Below, one piece after another: positions 1 to 10,200 of a DNA stretch of 64,000 nt. The notes under the pieces were generated by a model. The model worked only from the letters and a program-made list of their open reading frames with translations. It was not told the origin of the DNA and ran no database searches. Each line of letters starts with the position of its first letter. Positions within the stretch are counted from its first letter, which is position 1. Source of the DNA: Mesorhabditis belari (taxonomy: Eukaryota > Nematoda > Chromadorea > Rhabditida > Rhabditidae); the NCBI GenBank assembly GCA_958450365.1, contig CAUEEP010000920.1, positions 831,501-895,500 of the forward strand. The letters run 5' to 3'. The position numbers and the translations under genes were made by a program.

Positions 1-351
1 AAATTTCGAACGCATCGATCTCCAATTCCATTTTCATTTCATTTCCATTCCATTTTCCATTTCATTTCAAACAAATCAGCTCTAAAATCTTCTTTGTTGT
101 CTGGTTTATTTAAAGAAAACTAGAATCTATGAAATATCTATAAAATCTCAAAAAAAAACTGATTCTTTTAAAGCCCTAAAACTCAAAGTTCATTAGTCCA
201 TCTCCTTCCTTTCTTTACTTCACAATTTTCATCCAAATGACTGCTTTTTGTTGCATTTTTAGTGAAGTTTGGCTTAAAAATTCTGTGAACCTTTGTGAAA
301 TTTCATTTTAGAGGAAAGATTTTAAAGAAAGATTCTTAAAGAAATAAAGAA

Positions 352-621
352 ATGAGCTCTGAGCTCAGCACGGGAATTTCATTTTCGCTTTTCGGCACTA
401 ATAGGCACCAAATTCGATTGAATATTCAGGTTTTTGGAAGAAAATCTTGCTCTTTTATCGAATTTTTCATTTCATCTTATCATATTGTTATCATTTTTTG
501 AACTTTTCTTCATTGTCAGCCTCCAGAGAACCCCCGAAGTCCAGAGAAATGCCAGTTGAGAATCGTCGTCCCTGGCTGCATCGAGCTGTCCTTGTTGTTT
601 CGGGAAATCGAATACATAGGG
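352..621 (+). CDS. 5' end of an unknown gene (two exons)
   Basis: An ATG at 352 opens a 26-codon exon ending at 429 before a GT. A second exon, 520-621, follows a TTGTCAG acceptor, stays in phase 0 and ends before GTAAAG after 34 codons. A possible trans-splice acceptor (TTTTAG) lies near 310. The 60 residues are mixed polar and hydrophobic; I recognise no family. No continuing exon was found before the foldback elements that begin at 764, so the gene may be cut off by repeats, continue through a long intron, or be a chance pairing of open stretches. Confidence 0.3.
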
Positions 622-763
622 GTAAAGAAATAGATAATAATATAAAAAGGTATAATAATATAAAAGCTTTGTATCATTAATAATATAATAAAGACACTGT
701 AATTAGTATCATTTACTATTCTTGAATCTTTGAATGAAGAAGTTGGTTATTTAGCACCGATGC

Positions 764-1449
764 ACGTCCGCGCGAAATAAGGCGAAAAATGCGATCGCCG
801 TTAAATTTGCTCACGGTAGTGCTATTCGATGCGAAAAAATGTCCTGAATTCAAATTTGAAAGAATTTTTCGAATCCGTCTGACAGATTTTTTAAAATTTT
901 TAAAATTTTTTTAAAACCTGTAAAACACAAATCATTCGTTGAAATCAAAGTTATGTAAACAATAAAAAAAGAGCCAAAATTTTGATTGAAGTGAAGAAAA
1001 ACAAAAAGAATTGAAAGAATTCATAAAAACACATTTGTTTGTTTTATAATTTTGTTTTTTTTTTGTAATAGTTCCGGTAGTTTACCCACGCTTTAGCGCG
1101 CAGAAAGTTGAAAAACGCTACTTTTGCGTTCAAAAGGCATCAAGTTTTCACAGATTCACCCAATTGATCTCGTTTTGGTGTCAAAATGTGCACAAGACCC
1201 TTGAGCATAAAGTTTGGTATATGACGCTTACCAAAATTTCCTTTTCGCCGAGAACCAGCCTGTAAAAGAGAGGCAATTTTGGCGTTTATATGGAAAAATA
1301 GTGATTTTTTCGATTTTTTTCGATTTAAAAAAAATCTGTCAGACGGATTCGAAAAATTCTTTCAAATTTGAATTCAGGACATTTTTTCGCATCGAATAGC
1401 ACTTACCGTGAGCAAATTTAACGGCGATCGCATTTTCGCGCGGATGTGC
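764..1449. repeat. Foldback MITE, about 690 bp
   Basis: The first about 130 bases (764-895) are repeated in reverse complement at 1323-1449. The arms share the CGCGCGAAA, GCGATCGCCG and CTGTCAGACGG blocks in mirrored order. The AT-rich centre has no coding frame of note. This is the structure of a non-autonomous inverted-repeat DNA element. Confidence 0.75.
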
Positions 1450-1850
1450 GATGGGAGAGTTATGCTAATTTATAGAAACAAAGACTCTTTAATTTGAAAT
1501 GAGTTGTGCAAAAATTCATTTAAATGACTTTTAATGCACTTTCTTCTTTCAAAATAAGATAAGTTCAAGAAAAACGATTTGAAAAAAGTGTTCGGAAGTT
1601 GATTAGTTCAAAAGGGAAGCCCCATTTTGGCAAAAGTCAAAATTGAGAAAACTTTTGGTTAAAGAAGTATTTTTCTTTACTAGAGAAAGGCACAAACTTC
1701 CAGTGAGCTTTCGTTTATGGATTACATAGATCTTACTAAATCGAGTATTTATTGAATTAATAGAAAATTTTCGAGAAAAACGCTCATGAAGTTTTGAAGA
1801 AAAAACGGTGCCTCCGCGGGATAAACCCGAATTAATCCCCTTAGTCAAAC

Positions 1851-1931
1851 TGCCCCGGTGGCCTAGTGGTTAATGTTCCCGTCCATGGGATCTTCACGAT
1901 GCCTAACACCCTGGTTCGGTTCCCCCACTGA
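1851..1931 (+). repeat. tRNA-derived SINE head
   Basis: A pol III A box (TGGCCTAGTGG, 1859-1869) and B box (GGTTCGGTTCC, 1913-1923) are correctly spaced. The would-be acceptor stem does not pair, so this is a tRNA-derived repeat rather than a working tRNA. It lies in the left arm of the large foldback. Confidence 0.65.
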
Positions 1932-2390
1932 CCGATCTTTTCGTTTTTTATGAAGAACGCATTTTTGATTTACAAAAAGCAATTTCTAAGTTTTCTAAAG
2001 TGCTTTTGAAGTGTTTATATTGTTAGTAAGGTCTCATTTTGCCTTTTTGCCTTTTGCCTCATTTCCCAACTCGATTGAACCAACAACAGTTTTCTAGTAA
2101 GATTGTAGTAGTTTCAAAGTCTTTACATATTGAACAAATTTCAAAATCTGATTCGATCTATCTACTACTGTCAAAAGCTTTAACTTTAACTTTAACTAAC
2201 TTAACTAACTTTAACTTTAACTAACTAGGGAAAGGCACAAACTTCCAGTGAGCTTTCGTTCATGGATTACATAGATCTTACTAAATCGAGTATAGAGATT
2301 CATAATCTGAAATCAAAATCTGTCAAAATAAGCTTGAATTTGAAATTTCGAAGATAAGCTTTAAAAGACGCTTTTCAACCCCTTCAATCT

Positions 2391-2471
2391 GGGCACCGAT
2401 GGCCCAGTGGATAGTGGGACAGCCTCTCCGTCGTACGATATCCCGTCGTCGGGATTCGGTCCCGCTCTTCT
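2391..2471 (+). repeat. tRNA-derived SINE head
   Basis: A box TGGCCCAGTGG (2400-2410) and B box GGATTCGGTCC (2452-2462) are followed by a T-rich run. The acceptor ends do not pair. It differs from the SINE at 1851. Confidence 0.6.
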
Positions 2472-2721
2472 TTTTTGATTTTTTTTCTTTCAATTTAATA
2501 CTTTACAGGTTTTTCCCGTTCATTGCTCATTGTGATTTAAATCGTAATTTGAGCTTGAAAACCCACGCACTTTGCAGAGGTTCGCATTGTGAAAATTTTT
2601 AGTATTTTAGATGCTTCGTGATCTCGTTTCATATATTTTAACATTTCACCTTTTGCTTTGTTATATTGAATAGTTACAAGATAAAGTATTACATTTAAAG
2701 AAAAAAAAAGTAAAAACCAAA

Positions 2722-2785
2722 AGCGGGACGGAACCCCGGCCTTAAAGACCGAGAGGTTGACTATCCACAAGGCCACTGATGCCCA
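2722..2785 (-). repeat. tRNA-derived SINE head, minus strand
   Basis: On the minus strand an A box (complement of 2765-2775) is followed by a B box (complement of 2727-2736). It sits in inverted orientation to the copy at 2391, across the axis of the large foldback. Confidence 0.6.
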
Positions 2786-3269
2786 TATCCCAGCGATTGA
2801 AAGGCGCCCTTTAAAGCTTTAATTCTATTTTTTGCAATTCTTTAAAGTCCTTTAAAGTTTCGAAAGCTTTTAAAGCTTCAATTCTATTTTTACGTGTTGG
2901 CAAGCTTATTTGGGAGCTTTGTTTTCAGATTATGAATCTCTATACTCGATTTAGTAAGATCTATGTAATCCAAGAACGAAAGCTCACTGGAAGTTCGTGC
3001 CTTTCCCTAGTGCCTTTCCCTAGTTAGCTTTTGACAGTAATAGATAGATCGAATCAGATTTTGAAATTTGTTCAATTGAAACTTTGAAGCTACTACAATC
3101 TTACTAGGGAACTGTTATTGGTTAAATCGAGTTGGGAAATGAGGCAAAAGGCAAAAAGGCAAAATGAGACCTTACTAACAATATAAACACTTCAAAAGCA
3201 CTTTAGAAAACTTTAGAAATTGCTTTTGTAAATCAAAAATGCGTTCATTATAAAAAACAAAAAGATTCG

Positions 3270-3352
3270 TCAGTGGAGGGACCGAACCAGGCTGGGGGGG
3301 CATCGGAAGATCCCATGGACGGGAACACTAACCACTAGGCTACCGGGGTGGT
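3270..3352 (-). repeat. tRNA-derived SINE head, minus strand
   Basis: This is the inverted partner of the SINE at 1851. The B box is the complement of 3278-3288 and the A box the complement of 3332-3342. Small differences, including a run of seven G, separate the two copies. Confidence 0.65.
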
Positions 3353-3479
3353 TTGACTGATAAGATTAATTTGGGTTTATACCTCGGATGCACCATTTTT
3401 TCTTCAAATCTTCATAAGCGTTTTTCTCGAAAATTTTCTATTAATTCTAATTTTCTATTAATTTCTATTTCTATTAAGA

Positions 3480-4270
3480 GGAAATTTTGGGAAAAATTTT
3501 GAGATTTTGGGAGGTTTCATTTCCCAAATCGATTCCGAATTGAAAGAATTCCTTCGTTAAATCAATTCTTTTCATTCCAAAACGGATTTTTCTTATTTTC
3601 CAAACAAAAACCTACTTATTCTCGATTTATTTATTAAAGAAAAGCAATTTTCCTATTTATTTACGTATCTATTTTTGTTATTTACCTCAAATCTTTCGAA
3701 TAAACTCTCATTGGTCATTCAAATAAGATTTCTCTTTGAAAAGAAAACGCAACACATCCATTTTAGTTCAAAAGTCTCTAATTTTATTCAATTGAACATT
3801 AAAAACATTAACAAGCTTGAAATTATTGATTGAAAAGCTGAAAATTTATTCTTTTCATATGATAAGTATCACTGAAAATTTATTCTTTTCATATGATTAA
3901 GTATCACTGTGCATTTCTCTATGATTTCTTTCACTTTATCGTTTGAATAAAGTATTATTATAAGCGTCTTAGAATCTATCTAGTTTCAGAGATTTTAGAA
4001 GTTTAAAAGAAAAATTGATAGAAAAGTTGAAAAGAAAGGTTTAACCATATTAAAATCCGTCTTTACATCATTCTTTCAATCATTTTTTCATTTTAACCTT
4101 TTCCAAAGCATCCCATTTCCCGATAATCACAAAAAAAACCTTAAAAATTCTCTGCCAAAAGCCTAGTCGTTGAAATTTTGCGAATTACTCTCTCCTCTAG
4201 AAAAAAAAGAAGAAATGGGTCGTTGTTTTCAAAAAAAATGCGTAAAATCTTGAATTCATTTATTGAAAAG
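3480..4270. other. AT-rich stretch without a recognisable gene
   Basis: I see no exon chain, RNA gene or clear repeat. A short tandem copy of a sequence around ATTTATTCTTTTCATATGAT occurs at 3842-3903. Confidence 0.5.
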
Positions 4271-4406
4271 CTAAAAATTCTTAAAATTCCCTTTTTTTAA
4301 TATAATTTCTTTCCTAAGCATTGATGAATCGTCTAATAGAACTTTAATAGAACTCTTATAGAACCCTAACAAACTCTAACAAACCCCAATAGTCCTGTAA
4401 AGCTTA

Positions 4407-4606
4407 AAATTAGAATTACAGTACCCCTACAAGGCTATAGTCTTTCAAAACCTCACCAAAGAGCACTTTGCACTGAAAATAAGTATAATTACTCAAAACT
4501 AGCTACTCAAAAAAGATCTTTCATATTTTCGGGGGTTTATTTTATGAAATGAATGAAAGAAAAGAGACAAATCCTTTCTTTTTGACGCAGAAATTCTTAA
4601 AATTCC
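4407..4606. repeat. Direct repeat, copy 1 (about 195 bp)
   Basis: The sequence from TTAGAATTACAGTACCCC to the run before GACGCA is repeated in the same orientation at 6183-6382 with scattered differences. A second, shorter direct repeat containing GCATTGATGAATCGTCT occurs at about 4272-4335 and 4590-4652. The two long copies bracket the minisatellite at 5172-6160. Confidence 0.75.
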
Positions 4607-5171
4607 CTTTTTTTTAATATAATTTCTTTCTAAGCATTGATGAATCGTCTTTCTCCAATGCAACGATTATCTGTTGGTGAGTTTTTTTGTGGAAAGAGTC
4701 CAAAAAAAACCGTGATTTTGAGAGTTTTTCTTTGAAAAACTGTAATTTAAAAAGCTTTAAGCTGCAAAAATTCTCAATAACCCGGTTTTTCTCAACTTTA
4801 AGTTCATTTGCAGTGTGAGCTTTCAAAGAAATTTTGGTTTTAAAGCATTTCTGAGCATGTTGAGTCACTTTTTCAGAAGTTATTCTATTAGAAAAGTGAT
4901 AAAAGATTGATTTTACATGTGATTTACACAAATTCAAAGAAAAAAAGCATGATCAAAATGTTTCATTCAGTGTATTTTGCGATAAAATAGCGAAAAGTAC
5001 CCTTTCTGACCCAATTAGCTCTTCAATATTGTTGTTATTTGTGGGGAAAAATGAAAGAATTAGTGCATTAGCAAAGGTGCGTTTACATTTTAGCTGTGTA
5101 AAGTATAGCTTAATAAGTATTAGAACGATTAGTTTACTTAATTGATGGTTATTTTGTAAGATGGTTGACAA

Positions 5172-6160
5172 TGAGTACCGTAAAAACTCAAATAGAATAA
5201 GAACTCTGATAGAATTATTATAGAATTCTAATAGAATTCTAACAGAACACTAATAGAACTCTAATAGAACTCTGATAGAACTCTTATAGAACTCTGACAG
5301 GACCCTAACAGAACTCTAATAGAACTCTGATAGAACTCTTATAGAACTCTGACAGGACCCTAACAGAACTCTAATAGAACTCTGATAGAACTCTGATAGA
5401 ATTCTAATAGAACTTTAATAGAACTCTAATAGAACTCTAACAGAACTCTAACAGAACTTCAATAGAATTCTAATAGAACTCTGATAGAACTTTAATAGAG
5501 TTCTTATAGAACTCTAACAGAACTCTAATAGAACTCTGATAGAATTCTAATACAGTGCGGTGCAAAACCATACGCCACCCCCTAAATTTCAATTTTCTGC
5601 GGCTCCCGTGCCAGTGACAAAAAAACTGAAAACGTAGTTAGATTCAGGACCAAAAATAACCCTTAGGTCGAGTTGAGCTTGCTCCTCGTCAGAGAGTTGA
5701 GTTGCTTTCGGCATTGTTTTTTTTTTAACTTGAAGTATTTCAAAGTTAGCTCTTTAGGCCTCCTTATAAGGAATCTGAAGTGAAAGGGCGGGACTTATGT
5801 TTGTCAGAGGCAGATTTAGCTTTTAAACTAGAAAAAAAAAAAGTATGAAATGACACCAAAATTTGGGGGGTGGCGTATGGTTTTGCACCGGGTGAATTTT
5901 CGTTTTTTGGCTGTTATATTTCCTCTATTCATGCTATGTCGACGATTTTTCGGGTTTAAGGGTTATTTTTGGTCCTGAATCTAACTACGTTTTCAGTTTT
6001 TTTGTCACTGGCACGGGAGCCGCAGAAAATTGAAATTTAGGGGGTGGCGTATGGTTTTGCACCGCACTGTAGAACTTTAATAAAACTCTAATAGAACTCT
6101 GACAGAACTCTAATAGAAATCTAATAGAACTTTAATAGAACTCTAATAGAATCAACTCTA
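5172..6160. repeat. Minisatellite of TAGAACTCTAA type, split by a MITE
   Basis: Units of about 11-12 bases close to AATAGAACTCT repeat with many variants across 5190-5550 and resume at 6070-6160. The interruption is the inverted-repeat element at 5553-6069. A few similar units also occur at 4330-4390. Confidence 0.85.
5553..6069. mobile_element. Tc1-type MITE, 517 bp, TA target duplication
   Basis: The ends are perfect inverted repeats beginning CAGTGCGGTGCAAAACCATA and running over 100 bases. TA dinucleotides flank both ends (5551-5552 and 6070-6071). Tc1 relatives typically start CAGTG and insert at TA. A partial inner copy of the end is present at about 5864-5892. There is no transposase. 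Confidence 0.85.
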
Positions 6161-6182
6161 ACAAGCCTTAATAGTCCTGTAG

Positions 6183-6382
6183 AGCTTAAAATTAGAATTA
6201 CAGTACCCCTACAAGGCTATAGTCTTTCAAAATCTGACCAAAGAGCACTTTGCACTGACGAAAATAGGTGTAATTACTCAAAAATAGCCACTCAAAAAAG
6301 ATCTTTCATATTTTCGGGGTTTATTTTATGAAATGAATAAAAGAAAAGAGACAAATCCCTTCTTTGTGACGCAAAGAATTTC
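6183..6382. repeat. Direct repeat, copy 2
   Basis: Same orientation as the copy at 4407-4606. It lies just right of the minisatellite, which suggests a local duplication or a compound repeat. Confidence 0.75.
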
Positions 6383-6837
6383 TAAAAGAGAAAACGTTCA
6401 ATTGAAAATGGAGGAAATTTGATATTTCCTCTTTATTCTTTTTGAAATTTATTGATCTTTTTTGCAATTTGACGTTTTTCCCAAAAAATTGATGTTTTTT
6501 GGAGTAATCTTTGCATCGATTTTGGGAAAATAAACTCAAATTTTGGATATTCTCATGTCTGATTTGAAAGAGGAAACGATTTTTCGCAAACTCTCTAGGC
6601 CATTCTTCTCAGGTTTGAAAGAAAAAATAGAAAGTTTTTACCGTAAATCCTTTAATAAACGATCGTACAATCGTTTAGTCAAATTCTAGAACTTCTAGAA
6701 CTTTCTAGAAAGAAGAAAAGAAAAAGAAAGAACTTCTTTTCAGAAAGAAAAGAAGAGAAAGAATTTCTTTCAGAAAATCAGTTTTTTCTCAGTCCCTTCT
6801 AGATTTCTTAGCTACAGTTTTGGTATCAAAAAAAACT

Positions 6838-6950
6838 AGATTTCAAGGGCTATCATTTGACACCATTTAGCACTCTGTAGCTTAAACCAGTGCAGAGAAC
6901 GGGACGTTTAAAGTTAGACTACGTGACTGTACGCCCGTCATTATAAGATT
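6838..6950. repeat. Dispersed repeat, copy 1 (about 110 bp)
   Basis: The stretch beginning GGGCTATCATTTGACACC recurs at 7350-7445 in the same orientation. One copy is upstream of the irk start and the other in irk intron 1. I do not recognise the family. Confidence 0.7.
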
Positions 6951-7245
6951 CTGTTAGTTTTTACGGTAAAATTCGGATTTTCTCTGAAGGATTGCACTTG
7001 AATTTGCATTGAATGAAGGCAAAAATTCTGATCTGATTCTTTCTGATTTTGAATGAAAAATAGAATTTAGATGCGTTCTCGGAAAGTTTTCGAACGTTGG
7101 CACTCACCGCGAGGCGAAATTCATCGCCGCTTACGAGGAAAAGCACGAAAAAGGTTCCGAATTTCTACAGAGCAAAAGATATTCAGTTATTGAAGAAAAA
7201 TGAGTGTTTAAAGACGAAATTCTGAGCCTTTCACGCAAATTTTAG

Positions 7246-10200
7246 ATGAAAAAATCGCGGTTGATCTCGAAAAATGGTGTTTGCAATGTTTACAATGCAA
7301 ATGTTCCGAAAAAGGATCGACAATATTTGCGGTAAGCATTTAGAAATCATTAAGGGCTATCATTTGACACCATTTAGCACCCTGCAGCTTAAAGAAACGC
7401 AGAGAACGGGACGTTTAAAGTTAGACTACGCGACTGTACGCCCGTCAATATAAAAAGTCTAATTTTACGATTTTATTGTGTAAAATTTGACTGATTGACT
7501 TTTCTAGATGTACCTTTCATGTCGGTTTGCCAGATGCCACTTTTCCCGACATGAAGGGTACGCAAACTTGGGTAATTAAACCAGGGAAAGGCCTTTTTCG
7601 GTCAATCAACCAAAAGTCGTGTGCCAGATGGCACTTTTTTTCACGAGTGACATGAAGGGTACGCACACTGGGGTATAGTGTGCGTACTATTCATGTCTTC
7701 AGTAGGAAAAAGTAAGCTGGTACACTTTGGTTGAATTTTGGTTGAATGACCGAAAGGCGTACGTAGGCGTATGAACGGTTTAATTACCCAAGGTTGCCAA
7801 GGTTGCCAGAAAGCGAAAGTTTACACGAGTGTACAAAGTACAAAAGCATTTTTAGGATTTTAAATTGGTTTTCTGGGGTTATCGAGCTTTAGAATTGTTG
7901 TAAAGATCTAGAAAATAGGGAGTTGTTAATGATCTGGCAGTTATTAATGATCTGGCAGTTGTTAATTAACTGGAGTTGCTTAACCTTATCAATCTTTTCA
8001 GAGACATCTTCACTACAATGATCGATGTAAAATGGAGATACATGTTCGTCATTTTCGCTCTCGTTTTCATCAGCAGGTGATTGAAAATTGTGCAATTTTA
8101 TGCAGAGATTCTAGTTGGACTTTCTTTGCAACTCTCTATTATTCGATCGCTTGGCTTCACGGGGATTTGCCAGAGCAACTAATGGAAAATGGATTGAATG
8201 TAAACCATACACAATGTATCGCAAATTTGGAAGGATATTATGCATCATTTCTTTTTGCTGTTGAGACACATCACACAATTGGATATGGACATCGGTGAGT
8301 TTAGGCGCTACTTTAGGTTTTACAATTGAAAAATAACATGAGCTCTTTAGGCTGATTACTAAAGGAACTTTGAAGTAGAAGGAAAAGAAGAAAGAAAAGA
8401 AGAAAGAAATTAGAACCACTTCTTTTTGCAAAAGTAGTTCTAATTGATTAACAAAGTTGAATAACTGCTGAAGCCTAGATCAATTTTTAGGCTTGTTTTA
8501 ATTGCCTAACTTTGGCAGAACTCTTAGCCAAAGAACTCTTAACTAAAGCTCTTTTCAGATATACAACAACTGAGTGTAAGATTGCGGGTCTTGTTGTTTG
8601 TACTCAATGCATTTGTGCTCTTCTCATTCAATCATTTATGGTTGGACTCGTTTTCGCAAAAATGGCTCGACCAAAGAAAAGAGCTGAAACGATTATTTAT
8701 AGGTACTGTCATATTTCTGAATCTTTATTTTTAGCTCATTGATTTCAGTGAAAAGGCGGTGATTTGCCTTCGTGATGGGCAATTGTGTTTCTTGTGTCGA
8801 GTCGGTGATATGAGGAATACACATTTGGTCGAAGCACACGTTAGACTGCAATTTATCACCGATCGAGAAACGAGTGAAGGAGAGGTGAAAGATTTAAGGA
8901 GAAATAAACAAACCACTATTTCTTAGATCGAACCGCTGCATCAGTTTGAGATGAAAGTCGGCCCGAGTATCACTGATGATGATCGCATATTCTTGGTGAG
9001 AAATTGTTTACTTCAATCAAATCAATCAATCAAATCAATCAAATCAATTAAATCAATCAAACAAATAAATCAATCAAATCAATCAAACAACAAACAACAA
9101 CAACAAACAATCAAACAAACAAACAACAACCAACAATCAAATTAAATCAAACAAATGAATCAAATGAATCAACAAACCAATCAATTAAATCAATCAAACA
9201 AATCAATCGATCAAACAAATCAATCAATCAAACAAATCAATCAATCAAATCAATCAATCAAACCAATCAATCAAACCAAATCAATCAAACCAAATCAATC
9301 AATCAAATCAAATCAATCAATCAAACCAATCAAATCAATCAAATCAAATCAATCAAATCCTTGTTCAGGTTTGGCCGACCACCTTGTGTCATGTAATCGA
9401 TAAAGAAAGTCCTTTATATGACTATGCCGCTCATTCACTTCATTCTGCTCAATTCGAAATTATTGTTTTGTTAGAAGTAAAAGGAAAGTTGGTAATGATC
9501 TAAAGAAGAAGAATTTTAGGGTATCGTTGAATCAACAGGAATGACAGCACAAGCGAGGACGAGTTATCTTCCATCGGAAATACTTTGGGGACATCGGTGA
9601 GAGGTTTTTAATGAGCTAAAGCTGTTCAATGAACTAAAGCTGATTCAAGAGCTAAAGCCAAAGCCAAAAATCATAGTTATGCAAGCGAATAGATAATTGG
9701 CTTACAAGGAAACTTTCCAAAGAGACTTTTAAACGTCGATGAGTACAAATGCCGTCAATACCAACGCCTATCAAACATGACAAATTTGATGCTGTTATGA
9801 CTGGCTTTCTGGACAAGTTTCAGTCATTTTCAGGATTTGGAGGTTATCTAAAGAAAAACATTAAAATCTTATGAGTTCAAAAAGAGAAAGACTTGAAAAA
9901 GCAAGAAAAAGCAAACACTTTAGGAACTCTAAAAAATGTTTTGTGGAAGTTTTACAAAAGTAGCAAAAAGTAGAGTGACGAGGGGAATTGAACCCGAGAG
10001 CAGAGATTGCACTAGTTTGATAGTCTAACGCACTATCCACTAGACTGCCGCTGTTTTTTTTTGCTTGTCAGCATGGCATCCTCTTATAGAAGAGGTGAGC
10101 GTTTAGAAGCTTTGGTAGTTTGACGGTTAGCTTTGACTTGAAAATCAACCTTAAGAACATCCTTAGACAATTATAAAAGACAATCTAAGAATACTGTAGT

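Larger units (their letters stand above)
1690..3470. repeat. Large composite foldback (about 1.8 kb)
   Basis: About 600 bases at 1690-2320 recur in reverse complement at 2925-3440, including a block seen three times (near 1685-1755, 2225-2295 and 2940-3010). Each arm carries tRNA-like sequences, so the whole is a palindrome built from inverted SINE-bearing DNA. No gene is visible inside. Confidence 0.8.
7505..7815. repeat. Foldback element carrying SL1-like sequences, in irk intron 1
   Basis: A compact hairpin (GTACCTTTCATGTCGG pairing with CCGACATGAAGGGTAC, 7509-7561) adjoins an imperfect larger inverted repeat. In that repeat, the GGCCTTTTTCGGTCAATCAA region near 7590 mirrors the region near 7735-7760. 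The outer part of each arm carries an SL1-like sequence, in opposite orientation. Confidence 0.65.

Noticed and set aside
8032..8298. An 88-residue frame running through two channel exons
   Set aside because: It reads across the 29-base intron and uses a wrong frame for the first half. The channel's membrane helix [11 protein letters not shown] lies in another frame and needs the intron.
9012..9365. A CRISPR array
   Set aside because: The units are short, variable and unspaced, and the DNA is from an animal. The same holds for the tandem repeats at 5172, 60841 and 60989.
8951..9403. Asn/Gln/Ile/Ser-rich open frames
   Set aside because: They are read-through of the ATCA simple repeat in an irk intron.
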